Shown: positions 1 to 7,605, counted from the stretch's first letter. The stretch: DNA of 11,543 bases from Nocardioidaceae bacterium (GCA_025966335.1 JAICRS010000084.1:1-11543); one strand, 5' to 3'. Program-made: numbers and translations. The notes: generated by a model not told the origin, from the letters alone.

Positions 1-1
1 C

Positions 2-964
2 GCGCTGCTGTCCCTGCCGCCGCTGATCTTCGCGTTGGCCGGCTCGATCGGCTACGTGTTCAGCCGGTTCAACGAGGCCCAGCTCGACGAGATCCGCCAG
101 TCGGTGGTCGACCTGTCGCTGCAGGCGCTGACCGAGGACACAGTGAACAGCATCATCGTGCCGACGCTGAACGACGTGTTCCGCGGCGCCCGCTACGACG
201 TGATCTCGATCGGGTTCGTCTTGGCGTTGTGGTCCGGATCTCGCGCCCTGAACGTCTTCGTGGACACGATCACGATCATGTACGGCCTCGGTGGTCACCG
301 CGGCATCGTGAAGACCCGGGTGCTCTCGTTCTTCCTCTACGTGATGGGGCTGATCACCGGAGTCATCACCATCCCGCTGGTGCTGGCCGGCCCGACCCTG
401 GTCGACAAGGTGATCCCCGCCCGCCTCGACTTCTTGAACTCGTTGTACTGGCCGGTCGTCGTGGTCCTGTGCATCTGCTTCCTGGCCACCCTCTACCACG
501 TCTCGGTGCCGGTGCGGACCTCCTGGCGCTACAACCTCCCCGGCGCCACGTTGACGCTGCTGCTGTGGGTCTTCGGGTCGTTCCTGCTGCGGTGGGTGCT
601 GACCACGACCGCTGGTGAGTCCACCTCGATCTACGGTCCGCTGGCGGCACCGATCGCGGTGCTGCTCTGGCTCTACCTGCTCTCGATCGCGGTGCTGATC
701 GGCGCGGCCGTCAACGCCGCCTTCGACCGGGTGTGGCCGGAGTCGGAGACCGCCCGGGCCCGGATGGAGCTGGTCCGCAAGCTGCGGCTGAAGGCGATGC
801 TGCCGCGCCTGCGCCGCGACGAGGAGGAGAGCGCCCGCTTCCCCGACGCGGCCAGCGAGACCATCGAGCTCAGCGTGTACGACGAGGGGGCCGATCACGA
901 CCGCGAGGTGGACTCGCTCGACCCGGTACGGTCCGCACGCCGGACGCCTCGCCGCCCGGATTAA
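2..964 (+). CDS. BrkB/YihY family inner-membrane protein, 5' end outside window
   Basis: This is the C-terminal 320 residues of a YihY/virulence-factor BrkB (UPF0761) family membrane protein. The reading frame is open from base 2, and residues ALLSLPPLIFALAG before the first possible internal start form part of a membrane segment, so the true start lies upstream. At least five hydrophobic helices follow: around YDVISIGFVLALWSG, LSFFLYVMGLITGVITIPL, YWPVVVVLCICFLATL, LTLLLWVFGSFLL, and the long pair around IYGPLAAPIAVLLWLYLLSIAVLIGAAVNA. That last segment is the best-conserved signature of the family. After it comes a charged cytoplasmic tail of about 85 residues, rich in Arg, Glu and Asp, which is longer than in minimal members. 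The family's molecular function is not settled; older links to RNase BN are not accepted. The next gene has its own promoter 28 bases downstream, so there is no need to assume an operon. Confidence 0.9.
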   Translation, partial: ALLSLPPLIFALAGSIGYVFSRFNEAQLDEIRQSVVDLSLQALTEDTVNSIIVPTLNDVFRGARYDVISIGFVLALWSGSRALNVFVDTITIMYGLGGHRGIVKTRVLSFFLYVMGLITGVITIPLVLAGPTLVDKVIPARLDFLNSLYWPVVVVLCICFLATLYHVSVPVRTSWRYNLPGATLTLLLWVFGSFLLRWVLTTTAGESTSIYGPLAAPIAVLLWLYLLSIAVLIGAAVNAAFDRVWPESETARARMELVRKLRLKAMLPRLRRDEEESARFPDAASETIELSVYDEGADHDREVDSLDPVRSARRTPRRPD

Positions 965-972
965 TCACGTGC

Positions 973-988
973 GGCGGGGCGGGGCGGG
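973..988 (+). other. G-rich tract, possible G-quadruplex, abutting the rsgA -10 box
   Basis: Four G runs (GG, GGGG, GGGG, GGG), each separated by a single C, lie on the coding strand and end three bases before the rsgA -10 hexamer. They occupy the spacer and the place where a -35 box would be. Single-base loops favour quadruplex folding on the non-template strand. The first run has only two Gs, so a two-tetrad or bulged structure is more likely than a full three-tetrad one. In such GC-rich DNA the tract may also be chance. Confidence 0.35.
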
Positions 989-991
989 ACG

Positions 992-997
992 TACATT
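992..997 (+). promoter_or_regulatory. -10 box of a leaderless promoter for rsgA
   Basis: TACATT fits the actinobacterial TAnnnT -10 consensus and stands exactly 6 bases before the GTG of rsgA. Transcription would therefore begin at or next to the first codon, giving a leaderless mRNA. No Shine-Dalgarno lies before the GTG and no TTGACA-like -35 is visible. Confidence 0.6.
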
Positions 998-1003
998 CCA
1001 CCT

Positions 1004-2044
1004 GTGCTCGAGACGATCGGATTCGACCCTGAGATGGCCGGGTGGGCTGCTGCGGCGGACGCCTCGGTCGGTCGTGTCGCGCGCGTGGACCGAGGCGTGG
1101 TCGGGGTGCTGACCGAGCAGGGTCCGGTCCGCGCGAGCTACGGGGGTGCGCTCCTGCACGAGATCGCCGCAGACGCGACGGCCGCCCCCTGCACAGGGGA
1201 CTGGTGCGTCGTGCGCGACTGGCCCGACCACCGAATGACCCTGGAGCAGCTGCTGCCCAGGAGCACCGCAGTGGTCCGGGCCACCGCGGGCGAACAGTCC
1301 TACGGACAGGTGTTGTGCGCCAACATCGACTTCGCCGCGGTGGTCGTGGCGCTGCACCCGACGCCCGTGCTGACGAGGCTCGAACGGCTCCTGGCGCTCG
1401 CCTGGGAGAGCGGTGCGCAGCCGCTGCTGATCCTGACGAAGGCGGATGCCGTGAGCGACGCCGACCACGTCGCCGAGGATGTCCGGGCGGCCGCCCCTGG
1501 CGTCGAGGTGATCTGCACCAGCACCGTGACCGGGCAGGGCCTGGGCCGGATCCGGGAGCTGATCGACGGGACCCGCACGATCGCGCTGCTCGGGTCCTCC
1601 GGGCACGGCAAGTCGTCGCTGACCAACGCGCTGGTGGGCACGGACGTCCTTGCCACCAAGACGATTCGCGACGACGGGCGGGGCCGGCACACGTCGGTAC
1701 GCCGGGAGCTGGTGGTTCTTCCCGGTGGAGGAGCGGTGATCGACACTCCCGGCCTGCGCGGCATCGGTCTGATCGACGTGGACGGCGGGATCGCCCGGGC
1801 GTTCGCCGATGTGGAGGAGCTCGTCGCGCGGTGCCGGTTCGCCGACTGCCGGCACGAGGCGGAGCCCGGCTGCGCGGTGCTCGAGGCGCTCGCGGACGGC
1901 TCGCTGAACCAGCGACGGTTCGAGAGCTGGCAGAAGCTGCAGCGTGAGATCGCCTGGATGGCCTCCCGCAAGGACGCCCGGCTCCGGGCGGAGCGGGCCA
2001 AGAGCTGGAAGAGCAGGACCCGACGGGCAGGACACCGACCGTGA
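1004..2044 (+). CDS. rsgA: RsgA, circularly permuted GTPase for 30S ribosome assembly
   Basis: RsgA (YjeQ/YloQ) is a cytoplasmic GTPase that acts late in 30S maturation near the decoding centre and is stimulated by the small subunit. The 346-residue length is normal. The order is an N-terminal OB-fold (about 20-75), then the permuted G domain with G4 TKAD at 145-148, the P-loop GSSGHGKS at 197-204, a G2/switch region ending DGRGRHT at 224-230, and G3 DTPG at 247-250. The C-terminal zinc knuckle has C277, C282, H284 and C290, and a basic tail follows. The permuted motif order with this Cys-Cys-His-Cys pattern is diagnostic. His at the third P-loop variable position, where many members have Val or Ala, is a small deviation. 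The GTG at 1004 was chosen because it follows a -10 box by 6 bases. The GNAT gene begins 16 bases after the stop and is probably cotranscribed. Confidence 0.96.
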   Translation: MLETIGFDPEMAGWAAAADASVGRVARVDRGVVGVLTEQGPVRASYGGALLHEIAADATAAPCTGDWCVVRDWPDHRMTLEQLLPRSTAVVRATAGEQSYGQVLCANIDFAAVVVALHPTPVLTRLERLLALAWESGAQPLLILTKADAVSDADHVAEDVRAAAPGVEVICTSTVTGQGLGRIRELIDGTRTIALLGSSGHGKSSLTNALVGTDVLATKTIRDDGRGRHTSVRRELVVLPGGGAVIDTPGLRGIGLIDVDGGIARAFADVEELVARCRFADCRHEAEPGCAVLEALADGSLNQRRFESWQKLQREIAWMASRKDARLRAERAKSWKSRTRRAGHRP

Positions 2045-2060
2045 CGATCCGGCGCCGTTG

Positions 2061-2612
2061 ATGCGGGTTCGTGCGGAGAGCGGGGCCGACGTCCCGACCA
2101 CGCGCGAGGTGGTCGCCGCTGCCTTCGGTGAGGAGCCGGTCGCCGACCTGCTGGACGCGCTGCGGGAGTCCGATGCCTGGCGCCACCTGTCGTTCGTCGC
2201 CGAGGAGAACGGCGAAGTGGTGGGCCACGTGTCGTTCACCCGTGGCTGGCTCGATGCACCACAACGTCTGGTCGAGGTGCTGGTGCTCAGCCCGCTCTCC
2301 GTCCGGCCCGACATGCAGCGGAGCGGCGTGGGTGCCGCGCTGGTGCGCGCTTCGCTCGAACAGCTGGAGGTGCGCGACGAGCCGCTGGTGTTCCTCGAGG
2401 GATCACCGGCCTACTACCCACGACTCGGGTTCGTGCCCGGGGCGACCCTCGGCCTCACCGCCCCGTCGACGAGGATTCCGGCCCCGGCGTTCCAGGTGAT
2501 GACGCTGCCGACGTACGAACCGTGGATGCGTGGGGCACTCGTCTATCCCGACGTGTTCTGGCGGCACGACGCCGTGGGACTTCGGGACCCGTCGGCTGCC
2601 CCGCACGACTGA
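2061..2612 (+). CDS. GNAT-family N-acetyltransferase, YhbS-like
   Basis: This 183-residue protein resembles the YhbS-type (COG3153) GNAT acetyltransferases, which move an acetyl group from acetyl-CoA to an amine; the substrate here cannot be told. The acetyl-CoA-binding motif A is seen as VLSPLSVRPDMQRSGVGAAL, with the Q86-R-S-G-V-G-A loop and its following helix. The PAYYPRLGF segment at 116-124 is a hallmark of the YhbS group. Strand-helix order matches the fold: an N-terminal helix after residue 10, a central GEVVGHVSF strand (51-59), then motif A. The frame is open further upstream into rsgA, but the family's N-terminus (M-x-I/V-R-x-E) starts at the ATG at 2061. That start has no clear Shine-Dalgarno and no -10 box at leaderless distance, so it most likely depends on readthrough from rsgA, 16 bases upstream. 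Confidence 0.88.
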   Translation: MRVRAESGADVPTTREVVAAAFGEEPVADLLDALRESDAWRHLSFVAEENGEVVGHVSFTRGWLDAPQRLVEVLVLSPLSVRPDMQRSGVGAALVRASLEQLEVRDEPLVFLEGSPAYYPRLGFVPGATLGLTAPSTRIPAPAFQVMTLPTYEPWMRGALVYPDVFWRHDAVGLRDPSAAPHD

Positions 2613-2643
2613 GCGCGACATCACCCCGCTTGGCGCGGCGACG

Positions 2644-2649
2644 TAGGTT
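2644..2649 (+). promoter_or_regulatory. Possible -10 box for the 120-residue membrane protein gene
   Basis: TAGGTT matches TAnnnT but lies about 65 bases before the ATG at 2715, so the transcript would carry a short leader ending in the Shine-Dalgarno GAGAGGA at 2704-2710. No convincing -35 box is present. This is one of the few genes here with a normal leader layout. Confidence 0.3.
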
Positions 2650-2714
2650 TGGCCGCGGCTCCCGCATGGAATGCTGTGCGGCGGCATGTCTGCGAGCCGA
2701 CACGAGAGGACCCG

Positions 2715-3077
2715 ATGGGAAACGTCAACCTGCCGACACCGGTCGCGCTCGCCGGTGGCGCCATCTGCCTGCTGGGCGGCTACCTGATCGGTGCGATCGC
2801 AGGGCCGGACACCCCCAGCCGGACGACGGCCACCGTGCAGAGCTACGACGCCGCCAGCGGGCTGCTGTGCCTGACCGGGGACACCGTCGAGGACCAGGAG
2901 GGTGCCACCGACGAGGGCACCTTGTGCGGCACCTGGCGGCGCACCGAGGGCAGCCGGGACGTGCCCGAGGCGGGCGACCAGTTCCGCTTCGTGTCGATGG
3001 TGGTGGACGCGACGCGCGAGGGCGAGGCCGGGGACGCCGGCCCGATCACGGTGATCTACGGCGATGTCGTCGACTAG
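2715..3077 (+). CDS. Small membrane-anchored protein of unknown function
   Basis: I do not recognise this 120-residue protein. Residues 9-30 form one hydrophobic segment rich in Gly and Ala (ALAGGAICLLGGYLIGAIAG), most likely an uncleaved N-terminal anchor: no signal-peptidase site or lipobox is clear, and C18 sits inside the membrane segment. The remaining 90 residues are acidic, lack further membrane segments, and have the look of a small beta domain (TTATVQSYD, GLLCLTGD, FRFVSMVV, PITVIYGDVVD), probably outside the membrane. C52 and C71 flank an acidic loop and could form a disulfide. The ATG at 2715 is preferred over the upstream TTG at 2649 because it has GAGAGGA ahead of it and puts the hydrophobic segment near the N-terminus. 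The potassium channel gene follows 39 bases later but has its own promoter, so a functional link is only possible. Confidence 0.7.
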   Translation: MGNVNLPTPVALAGGAICLLGGYLIGAIAGPDTPSRTTATVQSYDAASGLLCLTGDTVEDQEGATDEGTLCGTWRRTEGSRDVPEAGDQFRFVSMVVDATREGEAGDAGPITVIYGDVVD

Positions 3078-3110
3078 GTCCCGGGTTCCGGCGATCGGGT
3101 CCCGTAGATT
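3077..3110 (+). promoter_or_regulatory. Leaderless promoter of the potassium channel gene with a repeated GGTCCCG
   Basis: TAGATT at 3105-3110 stands 6 bases before the GTG at 3117, a leaderless arrangement. Two copies of GGTCCCG (3077-3083 and 3098-3104) lie in direct orientation 21 bases apart, about two helical turns, and the second touches the -10 box. They might be a regulator's half-sites, but in GC-rich DNA a 7-base repeat can be chance. Confidence 0.5.
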
Positions 3111-3116
3111 CTGACC

Positions 3117-4208
3117 GTGCCCGAGGAGACGACCGCTGAGACCAGGCTCGGCCGGCTGCGACTGCCGGCCATCACCAGGTCGCCCTGGTGGGAGCTGACC
3201 CGACGGCTGCTGCTGGCGATTGCGATCATGTCGTTCACCGTCGCGCTCGTGTGGTTCGACCGGGACGGGTACGTCGACAACAACGACCCGGACAAGCAGG
3301 TCGACCTGATCGACGCCATCTACTACACGACGGTCACCCTCAGCACCACCGGATACGGCGACATCACGCCGGACGACTCCGGCGCCCGGTTGGTGAACGC
3401 GTTCATCATCACCCCGCTGCGGATCGGGTTCCTGGTGCTGCTGATCGGCACCACCATCGAAGTGCTCGCAACCCAGGGCCGGGAGATGTTCCGCGCGGCT
3501 CGCTGGAGGAAGAACATGAACGACCACGTCGTCGTCATCGGTTACGGCACCAAGGGGCGCAGTGCCGTCGACACCCTGGTCACCAACGGCCAGAGCAAGG
3601 AGTCGATCATCGTCGTCGACCCCAGCAACGCCGCGCTCGGCGACGCCCACGCCGACGGCCTCGCCGTGATCACCGGGGACGCCACCCGGCGCGAGGTGCT
3701 GCGCCGGGCCGGGGTGGCCGAGGCCAGGCAGGTGATCATCACCACCGACCGCGACGACTCCACCGTGCTCGCGACACTGACGGTGCGGCAGCTCAACCCG
3801 GACGCCTACATCGTCGCCGCCGTGCGGGAGCAGGACAACGTCCCGCTGGTCCGCCAGAGCGGCGCGGACTCGGTGATCACCTCCTCCGACGCGGTCGGCC
3901 GACTGCTCGGGCTCTCGTCGCTGAGCCCGACGCTGGGCTCGGTGATGGAGGACCTGCTCACCTACGGGCACGGCCTGGAGGTCGCCGAGCGCGACCTCCT
4001 GGTGCCCGAGGTCGGCAAGCAGCCGCAGTCGCTGCCGGACCAGGTGATCGCGGTCGTCCGCGACGGCCAGGTGCACCGCTACTTCGACCCGGTGGTGACC
4101 CAGCTCGCCCGCGGGGACCGGCTGATCGTGGTCCGCCCCTCCGAGGAGCTCCCGTGGGCGCCTCGCCCCGGAACCCACGGCGAGGACGCCACCTCGGACG
4201 GGGAATAA
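3117..4208 (+). CDS. Two-TM potassium channel with RCK (TrkA-N/TrkA-C) domain
   Basis: This 363-residue protein is a ligand-gated potassium channel of the MthK/Kch type. After a short cytoplasmic N-terminus come TM1 (about 30-47), a pore helix, and the selectivity filter TTVTLSTTGYGD ending at residue 82, with the K+ signature T77-T78-G79-Y80-G81-D82, then TM2 (about 92-117). The RCK/TrkA-N domain begins at 136 with the Rossmann strand and glycine loop VVVIGYGTKGR (G142, G144, G147), and D168 ends the second strand (IIVVD), where NAD or ATP ribose would bind. A TrkA-C domain spans about 275-340, followed by an acidic disordered tail. Four subunits would form the pore and an octameric gating ring would sense nucleotide or ions; the ligand is not predictable. 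The GTG start follows a -10 box by 6 bases. Nothing is missing compared with the family. Confidence 0.94.
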   Translation: MPEETTAETRLGRLRLPAITRSPWWELTRRLLLAIAIMSFTVALVWFDRDGYVDNNDPDKQVDLIDAIYYTTVTLSTTGYGDITPDDSGARLVNAFIITPLRIGFLVLLIGTTIEVLATQGREMFRAARWRKNMNDHVVVIGYGTKGRSAVDTLVTNGQSKESIIVVDPSNAALGDAHADGLAVITGDATRREVLRRAGVAEARQVIITTDRDDSTVLATLTVRQLNPDAYIVAAVREQDNVPLVRQSGADSVITSSDAVGRLLGLSSLSPTLGSVMEDLLTYGHGLEVAERDLLVPEVGKQPQSLPDQVIAVVRDGQVHRYFDPVVTQLARGDRLIVVRPSEELPWAPRPGTHGEDATSDGE

Positions 4209-4235
4209 CGGCTGTCCGACGGCGATCCGCGAGCG

Positions 4236-4241
4236 TAGTCT
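4236..4241 (+). promoter_or_regulatory. -10 box of a leaderless promoter for the copper-monooxygenase-like lipoprotein
   Basis: TAGTCT lies exactly 6 bases before the ATG at 4248 in the 39-base gap after the channel gene. There is no Shine-Dalgarno. The gene can therefore be transcribed independently of the channel. Confidence 0.55.
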
Positions 4242-4247
4242 CCTCGC

Positions 4248-5456
4248 ATGGGCGCGGTGAGGGCCGGAGTCGGCTGCGCGGCGGCGATGGTGCTGGTGCT
4301 CGCCGGGTGTTCGTCGTCGCCCCCGACCGAGGCCGGCGCGCCCACGCCGACGCCGTCATCACCGGTGACCAGCGCCGGCGACCCGGCTCCGGACCATGAC
4401 GCGCACCAGGGTGGGAGCGCTGAGGCCGCCACGGTCGCCGGGCCGCTGCGCGCCGGTGAGCGGTACGTCGAGGTGGGACTGCCGCGGGCCTACACACCGG
4501 GTGCACCGACCACCGGCACGGATGACTACCGGTGCTTCTTGCTGGACCCGGGCCTGGACCAGGATGCCTATCTGACGGGCCTCGATGTTCTTCCTGGACG
4601 CGACGACCTGGTGCACCACGTGATCCTGTTCCGGGTCCCACCGGACGCCGTGACGCGCGCCCGCCTCCAGGACCGGTCGGTCCCGGGGCAGGGCTGGACC
4701 TGCTTCGGCGGGTCCGGGCTGGAGGGGCCAGATGACGGCCTGGACGACGCGCCGTGGCTCGGCGCCTGGGCACCCGGCGGCGGTGAGCAGGCACTCGCAC
4801 CCGACCTGGGCATCCCGCTCGAGGCGGGCTCGCTCGTCGTGATGCAGGTGCACTACAACCTGATCTCCGGCACCGGCGCCGACCGGAGTCGGGCACGGCT
4901 GCGGATCGCGCCGGGGACCAAGGGCCTGCAACCGTTGGAGACGATGCTTCTGCCGGCGCCGGTGGAGCTGCCGTGCCGGCCCGGGGCCGATGGTCCGCTC
5001 TGTGACCGGGCCGCCGCGCTGGCGGACGTCAAGACCCGGTTCGGCGCGTTCGCCGGCGCCACCGCGGACTTCCTCAGCATGATCTGCCAGGGCAACGAGC
5101 CGGGGCCGGTCCAGTCCTGCAGCCGCAGCATGGGCGAACCTGCCACCATCCGGGCCGTCGCCGGCCACATGCACCTGCTCGGACGCTCCCTCAGCATCGT
5201 GGTCAACCCCGACAGCGCCGATGCGCACACGGTGCTCGACATCCCGGTCTGGGACTTCGACGACCAGGCCAGCCGACCGCTGGACCGGCCCGTGCGCCTG
5301 GAGCCGGGTGACGAGCTCCAGGTCACCTGCGAGCACGATCAGGGTCTGCGCGACCTGCTGCCGGCGTTCGAGGACCAGCCGGAGCGCTACGTGCTGTGGG
5401 GTGAAGGCACCACCGACGAGATGTGCCTGGGGATCGTGCTGGTCACCCGGCCGTGA
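4248..5456 (+). CDS. Lipoprotein resembling copper type II ascorbate-dependent monooxygenases (PHM/DBH fold)
   Basis: This 402-residue exported protein starts with a lipoprotein signal peptide (hydrophobic core 10-19, lipobox L-A-G-C with C21). A Pro/Thr/Ser-rich linker runs to about residue 62. The rest looks like the two jelly-roll domains of peptidylglycine hydroxylating and dopamine beta monooxygenases. All six copper ligands of that family can be assigned: the CuH site as H123-H124 (VHHVILF) and H202 (MQVHYNL), and the CuM site as H307-x-H309 (AGHMHLLG) plus M392 (GTTDEMCLG). Eight Cys residues in the mature domain (96, 152, 243, 252, 280, 291, 361, 393) suggest disulfides. In animals the fold hydroxylates peptides or catecholamines using O2 and two separated coppers; the bacterial substrate is unknown, and a copper-binding or structural role is an alternative. 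It is surface-anchored. Its 3' end overlaps the convergent phosphatase gene by 14 bp. Confidence 0.85.
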   Translation: MGAVRAGVGCAAAMVLVLAGCSSSPPTEAGAPTPTPSSPVTSAGDPAPDHDAHQGGSAEAATVAGPLRAGERYVEVGLPRAYTPGAPTTGTDDYRCFLLDPGLDQDAYLTGLDVLPGRDDLVHHVILFRVPPDAVTRARLQDRSVPGQGWTCFGGSGLEGPDDGLDDAPWLGAWAPGGGEQALAPDLGIPLEAGSLVVMQVHYNLISGTGADRSRARLRIAPGTKGLQPLETMLLPAPVELPCRPGADGPLCDRAAALADVKTRFGAFAGATADFLSMICQGNEPGPVQSCSRSMGEPATIRAVAGHMHLLGRSLSIVVNPDSADAHTVLDIPVWDFDDQASRPLDRPVRLEPGDELQVTCEHDQGLRDLLPAFEDQPERYVLWGEGTTDEMCLGIVLVTRP

Positions 5457-7599
5457 CCGGAAGGCGCCTTGCGACCAGCACCGCGATGTCGTCCTGACGG
5501 CTGTGGTCGCGCACGGTCTCGACCAGCTCCTCGAGCCGGTTCGGGAGGGCATGCACGCCCAGCGCCGCCACCGCCGCGGCCAGCCGGGCCTGGCCCTGGT
5601 CGATGTGCTCGACCCGTTGCTCGATCAGCCCGTCGGTGTAGGCGATGAAGGTGTCGCCGGCGGCGAACCGCAGCGAGGTCGCGGTGCGTCCGGGGGTTCC
5701 CACCCCGAGCGGTGGACCGTCCGCGAACGGCAGGTGCTCCTGGCTCCCGTCGGCGCGCACGATCAGCGGGGGCAGGTGTCCGGCGCTGACCAGCTCGAGG
5801 GTGTCCGCGGCAGGGTCCACCACGGCGTACACCAGGGTCACGAGCTGGGCGAAGTCCAGCTTGGCGAACATCTGGTCCAGGCTGCCGATCACCGTGACCG
5901 GGTCCGGGTCCACCGCGGCGTAGGCCCGCACCGCCGAGCGCATCTGCGCCATCGCGGCCGCCGCGGTCACGCCCCTGCCCATCACGTCACCCACGAAGAG
6001 CGCGACCCGTCCGTCCAGGTGGATCACGTCATAGAAGTCACCGCCGACATCGGTGCGTCCCGACGGGCTGTAGTAGCCGGTCACCTCCCAGCCCGGCGTC
6101 GTCTCGAACGACTCCGGCAGCACCGCGCGCTGGAGCCGGGCGGCCGCGTCGCGGACCTCGCTGTGCAGCTGTGCGTTGTCGATCGCGACGGCGGCCCGTC
6201 GAGCCAGGTCCTCCGCGAACGTGAGGTCGGCCGGCGTGTAGCGGCGCCCTTCGTCGGCGGAGACCCAGGTGATCACGCCGAGCACCTTGCCCCGCGCCGT
6301 CAACGGCACCGACACCGCGCTGCGCAGGTTGAGCTCCCGCGCCAGCCGAAGGTGCTCCTCGTCCTGGGTGCCGGCGGCCAGCATCTCGTCGGTGACCTCC
6401 GGGATCAGCTCGCTGACGCCGGTGCGCGCCACGTGCCAGGCTCCGTGCGGCGCGTCGCGGACAGGCGGGTACCGCTCCTGCATCTGTTCGACGAAGGCAA
6501 CCTTGGCCGGGTCGATGTGCGCCACCTCGAGCGTTCGCAGGTCGTCGTCCTCGAGCAGCGAGATCGAGCACCAGTCGGCGAAGCCGGGGACGCCCAGATG
6601 AGCCACCCGCCGGAGGGTGGCCTGGTAGTCCAGGCTTCGCCCGAGCTCGGCCGAGGCATCTGCCAGGAAGGCCAGCTTGGCGGCCCGGTCCGCAGCGTCC
6701 TCCAACGCCTGCAGGCGGTCCATCGCCTGGGCGCAGGTGTCGGCCAGGAGCCCGAAGAACTCCAGCTCCGCGCTGTCGAAGGCGCGCCGACCGGGAAAGG
6801 ACAGGCCGATCGCGCCGATCGGCCTCCCGGCGACCTTGAGCGGCACCGCGACCATCGAGCGCTCTCCGGAGGCAGCCATCTCCAGCTCGGGGTAGCGGGT
6901 CCGGATCGCCTCTCGGCCATTGAGGACGACCGGTTCACCGGTGCGCACCGCCTCGCTGACGGGGGTGTCGTCGTCCACGGAGAACGTGGCCCAGCGCGAT
7001 GCCGCGCCCTCCCGGCCGCCCCGCAGGCCCACCAGGGCCAGCGTGTTCTCGTCGACGAGGCGACACAGCGAGGCGACGGTTGCACCTGCGGCGTCCGCGG
7101 CGTGCGAGATCACGATCTTGGTGACGGTGTCCATGTCGTCGGCCATCACCAGCTCCGAGGTGACCCGCGCCAGGCGGGCAAGTCGCTCGCTGGTACGCCG
7201 GGCCGTCCGGTCGCCCACGCCGGCAGAAGGGTCCTCGCCGAGGAACAGCAGCCCGGCCGGCTCCCCGCCGCTGTGCACCGGGGAGACCGACATGTTGACC
7301 GCCCTCGGCGCACCTCCGGCCGTAATCGCGGTCAGCTCCTCGGACCACCGACCACCCGCAAGCACCTGTCCGGCGATCTCCCGGACCGCGCCGTGGAAGT
7401 CTTCCGGAAAGAGCAGGGTGACCGCGTCCACGCCGAAGATCTGTTCGCAGGCATGCCCGTAGAGCCGCTCCGCGGCGTCGTTGCAGTAGACGATCCGGCC
7501 ATCGAGGTCCGTCGCCACCGCGGCGGCCGTCAACCCATCCAGGTGATGGGCGTCGGGATCCCAGTCCGGGACCGAGTCGGGATGCACGCGCGAGGTCAC
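5443..7599 (-). CDS. PAS-GAF-GAF-SpoIIE (PP2C-type) serine phosphatase, RsbU/RsbP-like
   Basis: A 718-residue soluble sensor phosphatase. Counting from the GTG at 7599, a PAS domain spans about 20-118 (AAVATDLDGRIVYCNDAAERLYG), the first GAF about 145-296, the second about 310-476, and the PP2C/SpoIIE domain about 485-715. Phosphatase motifs with metal-binding Asp are intact: LQRAVLPE (489-496), GGDFYD (519-524), VGDVMGRG (536-543), SAGHLPP (605-611), YTDG (654-657) and QDDIAVLV (702-709). Such proteins dephosphorylate STAS anti-anti-sigma factors to free alternative sigma factors; PAS and GAF would sense a small ligand, redox state or light. There is no kinase (HATPase_c) domain and no anti-sigma or STAS gene in the window, so its partner lies elsewhere. 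The frame is open up to 7671, but the GTG at 7599 follows a -10-like CATGAT by 6 bases, as in the neighbours; an ATG at 7635 is the alternative. Confidence 0.92.
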   Translation of the reverse strand: MTSRVHPDSVPDWDPDAHHLDGLTAAAVATDLDGRIVYCNDAAERLYGHACEQIFGVDAVTLLFPEDFHGAVREIAGQVLAGGRWSEELTAITAGGAPRAVNMSVSPVHSGGEPAGLLFLGEDPSAGVGDRTARRTSERLARLARVTSELVMADDMDTVTKIVISHAADAAGATVASLCRLVDENTLALVGLRGGREGAASRWATFSVDDDTPVSEAVRTGEPVVLNGREAIRTRYPELEMAASGERSMVAVPLKVAGRPIGAIGLSFPGRRAFDSAELEFFGLLADTCAQAMDRLQALEDAADRAAKLAFLADASAELGRSLDYQATLRRVAHLGVPGFADWCSISLLEDDDLRTLEVAHIDPAKVAFVEQMQERYPPVRDAPHGAWHVARTGVSELIPEVTDEMLAAGTQDEEHLRLARELNLRSAVSVPLTARGKVLGVITWVSADEGRRYTPADLTFAEDLARRAAVAIDNAQLHSEVRDAAARLQRAVLPESFETTPGWEVTGYYSPSGRTDVGGDFYDVIHLDGRVALFVGDVMGRGVTAAAAMAQMRSAVRAYAAVDPDPVTVIGSLDQMFAKLDFAQLVTLVYAVVDPAADTLELVSAGHLPPLIVRADGSQEHLPFADGPPLGVGTPGRTATSLRFAAGDTFIAYTDGLIEQRVEHIDQGQARLAAAVAALGVHALPNRLEELVETVRDHSRQDDIAVLVARRLPVTAG

Positions 7600-7605
7600 C
7601 CATTG

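Noticed and set aside
933..974. Inverted repeat CCGCACG/CGTGCGG around the stop of the BrkB/YihY gene as a terminator
   Set aside because: Only 7 bp with a 28-base loop and no T tract; too weak in such GC-rich DNA.
870..2314. Two overlapping minus-strand frames (464 and 449 codons) opposite rsgA and the GNAT gene
   Set aside because: Both are compositionally biased and lie antisense to rsgA, whose motifs are unambiguous.
2403..4178. A 591-codon minus-strand frame opposite the channel gene
   Set aside because: Low-complexity composition (Gly, His, Val, Asp, Arg) and no motif, while the + strand carries a complete potassium channel.
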